Part shown: positions 25,701 through 44,085 of the stretch, piece after piece
Layout: the number at the start of each line of letters is the position of its first letter
Position numbering within the stretch: the first letter of the stretch is position 1
Origin: Wuchereria bancrofti
Taxonomy: Eukaryota; Nematoda; Chromadorea; Rhabditida; Onchocercidae
DNA length: 64,000 nucleotides
Assembly: GCA_005281725.1 (NCBI GenBank)
Contig: SSBO01000012.1
Coordinates: 11,003,254 to 11,067,253, forward strand
Reading direction: 5' to 3'
Made by a program: the position numbers and the translations under genes
Notes under the pieces: generated by a model
The model's database searches: none
Told to the model about the DNA's origin: nothing
What the model saw: the letters and a program-made list of their open reading frames with translations, nothing else

Positions 25701-28700
25701 ACAATCGAGTTAACAAATTCACACGAGTTTTCCAGGCTATCGTTGATTCTTATGGTACTGCCTCTTATTTGGAAATCAATCCAGGTAGGATTGATATTTC
25801 GATGAGTCAAAATTTACAAGGTCTTGAAAATTTTTGACAATTTTTAGCCATTTGCGCAAATTTAACTCTAATTTCAGCTCCTTATACTATCATAACATTC
25901 CCATTTATCTTTTCCTGCATGTTTGGTGATCTTGGACATGGTATTATAATGCTCCTTGTTGGTTTATGGATGGTACTCCGGGAAAAGAACCTTGCAGCAC
26001 GTAATATTAAGGATGAGGTAATATTATGGTCAAAAAAACATTACGATGAGTAGAGTGAATTTAGTTATCAAGTCATGATCAGCTCACGATTGTTTAAAAA
26101 AAAAATTATAGTTGCAAGATATTCATATTTAAATAAAATTTACAGATTTTCAACATGTTTTATGGTGGTCGTTACATTGTTTTACTTATGGGCATTTTTT
26201 CGATTTATGCAGGTTTTCTCTACAATGATCTGTTTGCTAAATCATTTAATCTGTTCGGTTCAAAATGGCGTAATCCATTCCCGTGAGCTTTAATTTTTAC
26301 CTTAATTTAAATTGAATTAAATTGTTAAAACTGGGAATTTCATAGCAACGGAATGCTTCTGCTTATTTTTTTATAGCATGTCAAGTTTTGATTGATTGAT
26401 ACCTGAAAATGGAAACATTGGTTATAGCGTAGTTGAAGCATTCCCTACAAACGTTTTAAGATAATTTTAAGCTAATGAATCATTCCGTGCAACTTCTTCA
26501 GCGCACTTTTTGTAGTAATGCGGAGATTGAATCTTGGGATAGTCAATCAATCCTTATGCATAAAGAAATAATGATCGATTTACCGCCATCACGATCCTAT
26601 ATGCACGATAGTGGGCCTTACTGGTTTGGTGTAGATCCTGTATGGAATTTGGCAGAGAATCGACTAAACTTTTCAAACTCCCTAAAAATGAAACTATCAG
26701 TCATACTCGGAATTGCTCAGATGACATTTGGTGTATTCTTATCACTGTTAAATTATATGTACGTTACCAGGAGGATTTGTCCCGATTTTATTTTGCAATT
26801 TTATTGATAATGATAATGATTTGTAAAATACGATCAATTGCTCAACAATACGTTCAGGATTGTTTGATCATTCAGATCATTTAGCACTGTGTACTGATAA
26901 CAAGCCATGAGGTTGTGTTATCCCAGTTTAAATCCATTCATTTCATTTCGATTCTTAATGACTAAAACATTTCAATTTATCATCTATATGTTTGCAAGGA
27001 TCTATCTTATCTAAATCTGACATATTTGGCCAATTTCAGATACTTCAAATCAAAGATTGAAATATACACAGTGTTTATCCCACAGATTTTGTTCATGCTA
27101 TGTATATTTATCTACTTGTGTGTCCAAATCGTCATCAAATGGCTATTCTTCTGGGTTCAAGAGGAATACATCTTTGGGTTGCTTTATCCAGGGTCAAACT
27201 GTGCTCCTTCATTGTTGGTAACTCATAGTTTTAGAATTAGAAGTTTTGAAAATTAAATTTTTATAAGAATTGTACGGAGTATTTTAGATTGGTCTGATCA
27301 ACATGTTTATGTTCAAATATCGTCGGCTTGGCTTTCTAAATGAATCGAAAATTGTTTCTCAAAATGATGGTCATGTTACATATGAGAACTGGCCAGACTG
27401 CTACCTTAGTCAATGGTATCCTGGGCAGGCATGCATCTTTTTGATAATGTTGTAAAGTTAACTTTTCAAGTTTTTCCCAGATTTCCAAAGTTTTTTTTTT
27501 AAATCGAAGAAAATTTCAGTCAACCCTCGAAGCAATTCTGGTTATAATAGCTGTAATATGCGTACCAGTAATGTTATTTGGCAAACCGATTCATTTTCTA
27601 CTACATCGCAAGAAGAGAAATGTCGTTAGCGATAACGCTGTAAGTTCAAAAAATTACTGGAATTCCAAAAATGGTCTTAAAAGATAAAATGGTCAAACAT
27701 CATCAAATTATGACTCCCTTGCCCTTCTTGAGAAGTAAAAATACCTTCCAGAAATTTCCTTAATCATTTTCAAATAAACTGATCGTTGTCACGATTCATT
27801 TAATGTCAGCATAACCACCTTGAGATTTATAATATACTTCTTTGGTATCTTGAAAACTATCTTCCAAAATTCACAGCACAAATTTCACAGCAAATTCTTC
27901 ATTCATTAGGTAATATGGATGAATCAGGAAAACGAAAAGGCGGAAATAACTTTGAACGAAAATGGAAGCGGTTTAAATAAAAAAGATTGGGAAGAAACTA
28001 TATCTGATAATGAATGTGAGGAAGAGGTAAGTTCATTGATTCCTTCTTTGATTCAAAACCCAAATTCAGCGAAAAAAGCTTTAAAAACGCAGAAGGATGT
28101 GAATGAATAGTTGCATTTTCATATAGCAAATTTTGTTTTGAGTCATTTGGGGACGTTATGGTTCATCAAGCAATCCACACAATTGAGTATGTCCTTGGTT
28201 GTGTGTCTCATACAGCATCATACCTTAGACTATGGGCTCTATCACTGGCACATGCCCGTAAGTCACTCCTAATCATTTTGTTTTTAAAATTTTTCTTGCT
28301 ATAAAGCTTTATATCTATCGATGGACAATAGCTGTTCCCAATATTTCTACTAAAATTTTTGAAGAAATTTAAAAACGATGTTGGCTTCTTAACCAGTCAT
28401 ACTACTCATGAAAAATTATGCTTGTAGTAATGTTTGCCAGAATTCCTAAAATGCAAATAATATTTAGAAATGAATTAATCAGTTAATTTTTTATCTTTCA
28501 AGATCTTAGAGGTTCCAGAAGTTTTAGTTTCATTCTTGTTAGCACAGTATTTCATTAACATTAGGTAATGAACAACGAAATGCCCCAATAATTCTGCTTT
28601 AGTACTGACTTCACTCATTTACTTGAATTGGAAAAATATGCGAACATTACAGAATTATCGGAAGTATTATGGGAAATGGTACTTGTTCAAGCATTTAGCA

Positions 28701-29087
28701 TTTCTGGCATTGCTGGCTATATCGCTGCTTATTTGGTATTTTTTGCATTCGGTGTTTTAACCATCTCAATTCTGGTACTCATGGAAGGACTTTCCGCTTT
28801 CTTACACGCACTCCGACTGCACTGGTCAATTCTTATGAATTCACTTAGATTTTAAAAATTGAAAGACTCCATAGATAGGTGAACAATTGCATCCGACAGC
28901 AAAAACTGACTGCACTTCAGAAAATTTGATTTGTGAAGAACTCCCAACTTGGTTAAAATACTTGAAACATACAAAAAGTCATTGCAGGGTTGAGTTCCAG
29001 TCCAAATTTTATCTCGGACTCGGCTACCCTTTTCTGCCTTTCTACTTCAAGGACGTGCTACTTAAAGCAAATGTTGCTGAAAAGTAA
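22703..29087 (+). CDS. V-type H+-ATPase 116-kDa subunit a, 20 exons
   Basis: Exons: 22703-22819, 23210-23288, 23400-23506, 23752-23880, 24121-24206, 24452-24578, 24829-24954, 25034-25165, 25271-25405, 25634-25784, 25878-26017, 26146-26282, 26516-26758, 27040-27217, 27288-27428, 27520-27639, 27910-28026, 28143-28257, 28653-28824, 28988-29087; 883 aa. It is the membrane stator subunit of the Vo sector, carrying the proton half-channels. It starts with [10 protein letters not shown], the family's conserved N-terminus; the cytosolic arm contains [10 protein letters not shown] and WVPYVD. The membrane half shows [17 protein letters not shown], and [21 protein letters not shown], in which the Arg is the essential proton-path residue of the family. 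It ends with [17 protein letters not shown]. Exon 17 adds a 39-codon acidic loop before the [15 protein letters not shown] segment. The intron after exon 15 needs a GC donor at 27429-27430. C. elegans has four paralogues (unc-32, vha-5, vha-6, vha-7); I cannot say which this corresponds to. Confidence 0.96.
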
Positions 29088-31846
29088 AATTTTATTGGAT
29101 GAGAAAGTACCAACCCATCACTATTAGCAACAAATAATCTCGCTTCTTATATATTATGTATACTGATTTTAAAAACGATAACACATTATGAGCATCACCG
29201 GCATAAATTACGGATTCCTCCGTACAGTTAAATAAATACTGGTATGCTTCGATCTTTCCACCAAATTGCAGATTTTTTCGAACTCCACTTAGCAATAAGT
29301 TATTGCTACAGATAAAAATTTCCTTGATTTGGACATGCCACTATGAAGTCAGGTATAGAGAAGCACTATATTATCACCCACTTCTTCACAACCATACTTG
29401 CTAAGAATCTCAGTCCTGGAAATTATTAGGATCACATGCTGGACCACGGAAAAACGTGTCGCAGATCGTATACCACATGAATCACCAGACTGCTGGGATT
29501 ATAATACTCGACCAACTCTTCTTCGTAGAAATGGTGACTAGAGATGGGTGTCATAAAAGAAAGTGCATCAAAGAAGTTTAGAGAACGCTACGCATCGATC
29601 GGCTAATGAGATTTTTATTAGACAAAAACGCCAGTTTGATTTAGATGTAGTAACATACAGATTAAGGTGAGACTCATTTGGCTGCTAATTGTAATCCTCC
29701 TTAAAACAGGCCCTCAAATTTTATTTACTGCGCTATCATCCACGCTTTCACAACGGAAATCACCTCATCACTGAACTAAGCTTAAATAATTTGCGCCTTT
29801 CTCCTTCTTACTTGTCGCTGGATTAGTCATCTCCATTTGGAACTTGATGTATGCGCATCATCAATTCTAATTTATATTCCTGGCGAAAAAAGAAAGCATA
29901 TTTAAAAAGGGGTTCACATGTATAAAAGACAGTGAAGAGTGACGTATTATAAGCACCGAGAGTAGAACTTTGAGCATAATAAATTACGAACATATATGGA
30001 AAACATGTGGAATAAAAAAACATTAATTTCTAGGCAGCAAAACAAAGCAGGTGAAGAAACAATATATAATAATGCAAACGATAGGGAAGGCGCTGATGGA
30101 CAATATAATCACTTCACACGACCGTTATAGCTCAACATGCAACAGTAAGATTCCAGAAGCAACTTTGAAACCATGTACATCTTGCACATAGTTAATCAAA
30201 AATCCCAGAACCCTACCTGTAAAATACCGGCTGAAGATTCTAGAAATCCAATTTAATTCAAGTCTGAACACGATGTACCACTGATTCCAGAAAGACCACG
30301 AACATTTTCGTGGAAAAGCCAAATTCCCAGACATAAAAAACGACTAAACTTACAACCTGGTAAATATTAAGTGGAAACCGGAAGGAAATGCAAGCAATCA
30401 GCTTCTAAAACAATAAAAAGAAAAAAGCAACTCATTACTTAGTGACAAATTAACTTTGCAAAGTTAAAATAACAAATGTAAAAGATGCAAAAAGAAAACA
30501 AAGTATGTTAGGACATAAAAATAAAAACCAGATTTGGAATTTATATTTAGTCGTTTAGCTACTTATTCTTTTCCCTTCAGTCAATCTTAGCAAAACAATT
30601 TTTTTTTCAGAGCTTCCTAGATGAGACAACCAGAAAAAAGAAAAAATTGAAAATTTTGTTTTTCGTAAATAGACTGTACTGGCAAATTTTATGGCCACAA
30701 ATTAGGTCCATACAAATTATTAGGGACAAAGGTGATAACGATATTGCTGTGATATGTGCAAAAAGATACCCGAATAATACAAATTAATAATCGTAACAGT
30801 ATAGTCATTATAACAAATAAGTAAATAAAATATATATGAATATATATATGCTTTACCTTGTTGTAATCAATTTATTGATACATTCATGACAACGATTTTG
30901 TTTCTAAAACCACTGTAACAGAAAGATATTCACAAGGCATGTAAGAACAATTTGAGTTGGACCTTGCATACCAGGTTAATTCATCATGCGCTAAGCACAA
31001 CAGAAGGTGGTAGCCCTTAAGTTAGCATTATAATTAATTAAGATTATTGGTTAAGACACTCAGAACAATACTACATCAAATAGCGTCATGATTCCCTATA
31101 CTAATGACTTCAATTATCCATCAAATCCATCAAACAAATATTCATAGCTCATTACAAAACTGGAAGCATCTAAAACTTGAAGGAGTGACCAATCAATAAA
31201 CAGCTTTTCAGGATAATAGCACAAATAATGTAGAGAAAGAATACGTTGAGTTTTGGATTGGCGAGTAGTAAAATTGTGAAATTAGTGAAAACAAATGGAG
31301 AGTAGTTTTTATGCACCAGTCGCAGATTGAGCGAGACCTGGATAATGATTTTAATTCCGATATCAAAACAGTCAATTTAAGTTTTAACCTTCAAATGCCT
31401 ATAATTCTAAATTATTTTAATTTCACACAAAGCAATAAAAATGCATACTTTTTTGCAGAAAACTATACAACCGCTATGCTATCAATAATGAACATCAAAA
31501 AATCCACGGTGTAATTTTAGCAGTAGCCATTATAGTGGGGAAATAAAGAGAATTTGGAGGAATGAATGTAATCTACTCCATTCATCTCAAATCTTTAGAG
31601 TGTTAACAATTACAAAACACAAGATGGAACAGATAGAGAGGAGTGATAACAAAGAAACTGAAAGAAAGCTCTATGTTTTACAATTACTTCAACGGATTAA
31701 CTTTAATTTATACACAAATAAAAATGATGCAAATAATTTAAACCCTTCAACAAACAAACTTTAAGTAAAATACTGCAAAACTTACTAGATATAGCAGTGT
31801 TCCAGTCCATATAGGCCAAAACTACTCCATTACCACTACACTAATT
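29088..31846. other. Convergent intergenic region, V-ATPase a / PAK
   Basis: The 3' flanks of the V-ATPase and PAK genes. AATAAA at 29231-29236 could end the V-ATPase transcript. A stretch at about 29357-29668 on the plus strand has long open frames and splice-like borders but no recognised product; see findings. The rest, about 29770-31846, is AT-rich with nothing recognisable. Confidence 0.5.
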
Positions 31847-37537
<5,691 letters not shown>

Positions 37538-40500
37538 AATCGTGAGTATATTCCACAATACACCCAAACTATGTCTAAAACAAATAACACTGAAGTCACC
37601 AGAAGGAAATGCTTCCGACAGTTACCTTTACATTAAAGGAATCTTGCTTCAAACCCAGTTTTAAAAAATTCACACTGGTTAAATAAAGAAAACAGCAGTG
37701 AGTTACAGAAACAAATGATACCTAATTTCTATTTAATGTGACTTTCCACACAATCCTTCCAATTAAAACGAACATTTAGAAGGGAAATAAACGTGTGCAG
37801 CATAACGATGTAAATAATGGTGATATTTTACGAACAGAAAAGGTTCACAGCTAACGTATTCACGTTATTTAGAAGGCCAAATCCAAAATCTGCCCAATCT
37901 CAACTCCCACTTTTCCAATAAGCACCCAAGGCTGCACCAGAACGGAACCAAAAAAGGAACCAAAACCCCAGTGACCACCAGAAAATACAAAGTCCAAAAT
38001 GCCGCGGCCATAGGCATGAGTCATGGTGCTCTATGCAATATGTATGGATCATCATGTTTTTCCTAACCTTCCCGTTAGTTGTAATAAATCATCAAGAAAC
38101 AGAAGGTGGCAGAGTCATCATCTCTTTTTCCATATAGTTTTTATGAAAAATGAGAAGTTAACTTTGGAAATCACTAGGGTCATCGAGTGCTAACTCGTAG
38201 TCTGGTAGTCTTGTCTCATGCGGGGATCTGCCGGTCTAGCCACCAAGGAAAATCCAAGATCAAGTCAAGAATTTACATATGAATTGTAACCTTTCCCTTT
38301 AAATCATGTGAAAATTTTTAAGATTATTCCTTAAGATTTTACATATGTTTCAGTTATCGTATTGTTTCTATCTCTTTAAAAGTATATAAATGAAAGTGAC
38401 TATATTTTAACGTCCGTTTTTCCTTTCTTTTTCTAAAATTTCCTCTGAGAAATGGATGACAGTTTTTTCTAACAGTCGTGAAGTAGAACAGTGTTGCTTT
38501 TCTAAGTTCATTATTCTATATTGTAGGGTATGTTTATGGGATAACTGAACTGAACATCCTAAAAACCAGTGTCACACTTGAAATCTTCATTTTGCTGGGA
38601 AAATGTTTTATACTGTTATTTGGTAACAAAGATTTTGTTGGAGACTTTCTTACAGAATGTATCTGTTAAGCACATTATTCGTTTGTCCTTCATACTAGTT
38701 TGTCACTTCCATTCTCTGGTTTCTGCATCCATTTTTTCATTAACAAAAGTCCTCATCATTCAATATTACAAACATAATAATGACAAGTAATCTTTTTTAC
38801 CAGAATGAAGTTCACGTGAATTACCGATTCGGCTTACTCGCTGACACTGAAATCGAGGTATAAGCGTGAAACCCAGCCATCTGATCTACTGAGGCGGTGA
38901 TTTTCACTTTCTAGTGATTTACCCGTCCAAGGTGTTTGCTTTGCTGTTAAGTGATTGACGAGCAAGAAGACGAATTCAGTTATTAATAAATTTTTTTGAA
39001 TTTCCTGATAATTTTTCGTGAACTCAGCACAGAAACAAAGAAAAAATGAGACCGAGAAGAGAAAGGAGGGAGGGAGAGACTGCCACAGGTTTTGGGTACA
39101 AGGTATAATAAGACTTATGAGCAGAATGTTCTGGAATTCTGAGGAGAGGGATTCTTTACCTTTTACCCCTTTTTTATTTCCCTTTCTGACCAACTTCATC
39201 CCCCTTCAAGTCGATAAGCTATTTTATATTTTTTTTGGCTTGTTGAAAAGCAAAAAATTAGATTGGGAAATGGGAGAATAAATGATAGTCAAAGTGAAGG
39301 GCAATTTTGATTGACTTCAACCAACAGTAAATTTTTACGTGGTATGCTAATGTGAAATGAGCTTTGAAATTTGGAGAGATGAGAAGGAGGTAAGGTGAGA
39401 GGAAGAGGAGGAAGAAGGAATGCTTTTTTGATCAATATGGTGATTATCTGAGCCTCTTCCAGCCCTCTCCTATCACCTAAAGATTCACATTAAGCCGGAA
39501 GTTTTGCCCAGATGTCCCCCTCTCTTTTCCCTTTCACAACTTACAAACGGAAATGGACTTCTCATTAAACAAACGAAATTGCCGAAAATGCCCTAAACCG
39601 CAGGGAAACATTCATAAAAACAGTTCTCTTTTCCACCAAATTTTATGCTTTATTCATCCTGTCTCTTCCTCACTCCCATTTTGAATCTTGGATTCTGATG
39701 ATGTCTTTCCTTTCTACAGATCACTTTTTGAACGATATTTTTAGCTTCTGGATGGAATTTTAATAAAGAAACCAAATGATTTTATTAGCCGCCAGAAGTC
39801 TTAAGCTCATGTCATAATGACTGAATCACAAATCAGACGTGGTGTAGGAGAAAAAAGCAGTCGGAACCGTCTGGTAGTTAAGGTTTAATTCCGAAACATG
39901 TCCGCTGTATGATGGAAATCTCCTAATGAATTAGAATGAAATGAAAATAAGAAACGAGTTGAGGCCGGTTCAAAGAACAGTAAGTCCTTAAATTTGTCAG
40001 ATTTGTCTCTATAAAAGCAGCACATAGGGGACTTTCTTCAGAATTTCATTCTTGTTCTGTTTCATTCTGTCTTTCCAACTACTGAATTCTTTTCGCTTCA
40101 TTTACGGAACGGAAGCAATGTGTGCGCGCAAACGAAATCAGCAGAGCAGTAAAGTAAAGGTAAATAACATCGCTGATAAGAGAGCCTAAAAGAAGGAAGA
40201 AATCATTCCGCAAAATTTCCGTCATCTGATGCTCAACTGCTGGGCAATAGGCTAATGAGTGACTAAGTGATGCATTTATCTGCATGGGCGATCAAAATTA
40301 CTTTTTTGCCCATCATCAGTTTAATTTATTGAACCGTTCATCATCATTCCAATTTTAAACATCAATCCATTCAGACTGTGAGAAATAGATGTGTTCGCAG
40401 CGCGGAGTTTCAGTTTTTTTTTAAAAAAAATTTCCCTACTTGAATAATCACATGTCAGAATTAGAATTTTAAACAAATCCAAAGCTATCACATAAAGGAT

Positions 40501-40772
40501 TTATTTAAATTTTGTCTCAAAGATTAATCACTGCAATCTAAGATGCATCAAAACTTCGGGAAATTCAGAAATAGCTAATCTGTCGTAATATCCTTTTTGT
40601 TTCATATATTACATTAAATTTGATAAAAATCGTCCGATGCTTTCAGAATGCACCATTGGTGCTAAATACCAAAACTTGAAACATAAAATAAAACGCAAGT
40701 GGCATGGATAAAATTAAAAAATTGGAATACATGAAATAAATGATGATGTAATGAAGAAATTCGAAATGAAGA

Positions 40773-41184
40773 TACCTATTATTAATTAATGTGAAGGAAG
40801 GAAGTTGATAAACTTGGACATTTAAATTCAGCAAATATAAATCAGCGCGAAACAGACTATTCATTTTCTCATTTTTCTGGATAAAATATTTCATTTTGAA
40901 AAATTCAATCATACGACATTATTGTTTTTTATAAATGTATGTTCTTGGATCTGTGTGATGTTTTCATTCAAGCTTGAGAAATTAGCCTTATATTACTTCT
41001 TGAAGTCTCCATATATCTCATCATACTTTGTTTCAACAATATTTCGAAATTCTTATTTTTCTTAATCCACCAAACAACTTAAAAGAAGTCTGTATACCCT
41101 CGATAAGAAAGATTAGCGAAGACTGTTAACTTTGAGAATCAAAATTTTAAATTTGATGCAGTACCTATTATTAATTAATGTGAA
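40773..41184 (+). repeat. Dispersed 23-bp direct repeat pair
   Basis: The 23-bp sequence starting tacctattattaattaatg and ending tgaa is identical at 40773-40795 and at 41162-41184, 389 bp apart, in non-coding DNA. Confidence 0.8.
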
Positions 41185-41266
41185 TTTAGGTTGTGCAAAT
41201 TATTATCAATTTTTTTTTCATTGCCCCAGTGCTAGCATTTTCATTCAGAATATAATCATATTTAAG

Positions 41267-41332
41267 GTAAAACTATCATTATAAACCTGTATCATCATAA
41301 GTAAAACTATCATTTAAGGTAAAACTATCATC
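41267..41332 (+). repeat. Short triplicated motif
   Basis: The motif (g)taaaactatcat occurs three times within about 65 bp; two of the copies are preceded by tttaag. It lies in gene-poor DNA. Confidence 0.7.
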
Positions 41333-41650
41333 GAAATATTATATGATGAGAAGCGATTGTGTCATAGCTCATTTTCATCATCATGCTTGATACTTGACAT
41401 TATTCATAAAAAAATCTCCAGCATTCCTAACTGAGAATTAAAAATTATTCGAACATTTCGATTAATTTGCAAATTGACACTTTTTTCTTAAAAGTTTTCA
41501 CCTTGTTTTTTATTTCCACTTCTATTCTATCAACCATTATTTTAAAACTTCCTAAGCATTAAAAAACAATTTTTTTTTGTTTGGAATCTAATATCATATT
41601 TATTAATAAAAAAAAAAAATTTAAAAAGTGTTGATTTCAAGTTTTTCTAG

Positions 41651-42042
41651 ATTGCTTACGCTGATTTGCTGTCATACATCCTTATCAGTGAATCGTTATC
41701 ATCCGGTGTAAACTTGACTTGTACAGAAAACGACCATATTCCCTTGAAGTATTTTGTGTGAGCAAAGCTTCTTACTCATCAACGGTTCAATGCTCATTTC
41801 ATGACATATTGGTGTTGCGATACAGAAGTGAAGCCAACAGCCAACGAAAGATATTAATTGAGGAAAAGAACGCTTTATCTTATTGTCAACATTATCCGCT
41901 CCTCGAGCAATGCGAATCTTTCTTCGACAACAACTGCACTTCATCCATTTCACTATTTCACTTCTTCGATCCGCTTGTCTGGAAGTCTAACTTTATGCAT
42001 ACCGGACGTGATGCATTTATTCCAATTACTTTTGCTTTCTGA
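41651..42042 (+). other. Orphan coding-like island, product unknown
   Basis: After a tttttctag acceptor at 41650, one frame is open for 36 codons (IAYADLLSYILISES..., stop at 41759-41761). A second frame is open from 41719 to 42042 with several Cys (QCSF, SYCQ, EQCES, NNCTS). No single frame covers both and I cannot place an intron between them, so this may be a broken gene or a coincidence. I do not recognise the product. Confidence 0.25.
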
Positions 42043-42674
42043 TAGATTAAAATTGATGTATTAAGTTCAATTTAAGATGTGACGAAAAAAGAGGAAAACT
42101 AATTTCTACTATTTAATCTTTCGATCAGTCATTTTGATACTAACTGTCATCATGTAGATTTTATTATTCTTCCTGAGTGGCAAAATTTGTTAAATTCACT
42201 ACAGCGTATTTTAAGACAAGCATTTAGATATAATATCTACCTTAGCAAATAATTAAAACAGTACGCAATCGAGAAAGTGTACATCTCAATTCTTTCCCAT
42301 ACTGATTTAACCAAAAATAAAACAAAAAAATAATGACAAAAACAACTAAAAAAAAAACATGAAAATTGGTCTCCCGAGCTACCAGATGACCTTATAATAT
42401 ATTAATATATGTCTGACCTCAATAACCTTACCATTAACTAAACAAAAGACAGTGAGACTGTTTCGACGAGTGAAGGAATATAATTTCTAAAGGAGTATAA
42501 TTTATAAAATCACAAAAATATTAACAAAAATGAAACCATTCATGTAATGGATAATAAATGCTGAAATTTATGGAAACTATGATTTCAACAAATATATTTT
42601 TGTTCCAACTTTCAACTTTTGTTTTCCTTTGCCTCCTTCTTTTCCTTAATAATAATCTGCATTTATATATTAAT
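42043..42674. other. Intergenic, nothing recognised
   Basis: AT-rich sequence with scattered A and T runs. No exon or repeat worth listing was seen. Confidence 0.4.
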
Positions 42675-42965
42675 TATCATTATTTTATCCTTTATCATCG
42701 ATTTTATTATTTATTACTTATTGTTTATTTATTATTTGTTATTTACTCATTATACATTATTTATTGTTTACTATTTACCACTTGTCATTTATTCGTTATT
42801 TATTGTCTATTGTATTTATTATTTACCATTTTTATTATTTTTTTTTTCATTATTTACTTACTGTTTACTATTATTTACCATTTTTTATTACTTGCTATTT
42901 TATTATCATTATTTATTATTATTATTACTATTGTTAATTCGATCGCTTTTATTATTATTTTGATT
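42675..42965 (+). repeat. Degenerate TTATTTA-type low-complexity array
   Basis: About 290 bp built of variants of ttattatttattacttattg and ttatttattatttg on the plus strand, ending in pure (ATT)n. The hydrophobic open frames here (Leu/Ile/Tyr/Phe only) follow from the repeat and are not a gene. Confidence 0.85.
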
Positions 42966-43377
42966 AATTTTGCTGGCATTATTATTCAACATTACGTTAT
43001 TAAGATCAATTGATGGCTTGCTTTTACGATTGCCATTATCAAGAAAAGCGGAACCAGAATTTTAGGGTGATAAAGATTTTTAATTTCAAAGTTGTCATTA
43101 CAATTACTACTATCAAGCTTTCCGGATCTCTTGTTGATGCTGTAGTTAATTTAATTCTTTAGCCCTTTTCAGGTTTCCGTTTCTTGTCACCAAGCATTGT
43201 TAATTAGTTACTTTTTCCTTCTCGGGAAGGAAGAGAAAAGGTTTACGTTTCTTTGTTATAGGTAAAGAACTTTCGAAGTTGGAACAAAAGCAGGAATGAA
43301 GGCACCCATCCGGACGCCCAAGTTCCATAGTTTCAGTATCGTTCCGTTAAGGGGGATATTTCTCACGTAATTAAATG
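42966..43377. other. Intergenic, nothing recognised
   Basis: AT-rich sequence between two simple-sequence arrays. No exon is supported. Confidence 0.4.
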
Positions 43378-43590
43378 CCACACACATATACACATACACA
43401 CGCACATACACACACACACACACATACAAACAAACAAACAAACAAACACACACATACACAGACACATGCAAGTACACAAAAGACGTACATACGCATGCAT
43501 ACATATATAATTATACATACGTATTCAATACTTCACATACATGCGTACACATAGACATGCGCACATACATACATACACAAAACATACCTG
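43378..43590 (+). repeat. Compound (CA)n / (CAAA)n / (CATA)n microsatellite
   Basis: Long CA-rich tract with a CAAA block at about 43428-43446 and CATA-rich flanks. The reverse strand gives an artefactual Val/Cys-rich open frame. Confidence 0.9.
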
Positions 43591-43984
43591 AACTAGTCAA
43601 GCAGAATGAGCTTAAGATGCAATTTACCCATCAGTTAGTTAGTTAGATTGGAGTTTGGAGATATTAAACGGCCAAGGAGGCCTGCTCAATAGCTATTTCG
43701 TTAGTGTGCCTATGCGCCAGTGGGGTAGCACATTATGGAGCCGTGCAGCCAAGCACTCCCCGTGACATTCATTCTTGCTTTCTGCATGCTCTGCGTGCTT
43801 CTTGTGCTTGCTTTTCTAGTGCTACTAATTGTTATGTCAACATGTATTGCTAAGTCTTCTAACGGTGTAAATTTTTGCTTAGCATATACGTTATCTATAT
43901 TTTAACCGGTCATACCATTTATCGATTAATATGAAGCTTTCCGTGTCAACTAAAAACGGAATGAAATGCAATAGAACGTTATGA

Positions 43985-44085
43985 TAAGCGGCCAAAACAA
44001 CAACAGCTACATCGACAACAATAACAATAATAACAGCAGTAGCAGCGACAGCAGCAACAACAATAATACTACAGCAGTAGTACCT
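43985..44085 (+). repeat. (CAA/CAG)n-type trinucleotide repeat
   Basis: Interrupted run of AAC, AAT, CAG and CAA triplets. It would encode Gln- or Val/Ala-rich stretches depending on strand, but no gene is supported around it. Confidence 0.8.

Larger units (their letters stand above)
37538..41649. other. Gene-poor region upstream of PAK
   Basis: The 5' flank of PAK, so its promoter is expected near 37540-38000. There are purine-rich patches near 39375-39420 and a 23-bp repeat at 40773-40795 (second copy at 41162-41184). I see no supported exon. Confidence 0.5.

Noticed and set aside
42558..43013. Long hydrophobic frames that look like a membrane protein
   Set aside because: They lie in a degenerate TTATTTA/ATT array; two frames on the same strand are open only because the repeat lacks stop codons.
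43256..43504. Cys/Val-rich minus-strand frame
   Set aside because: It is the translation of the (CA)n microsatellite.
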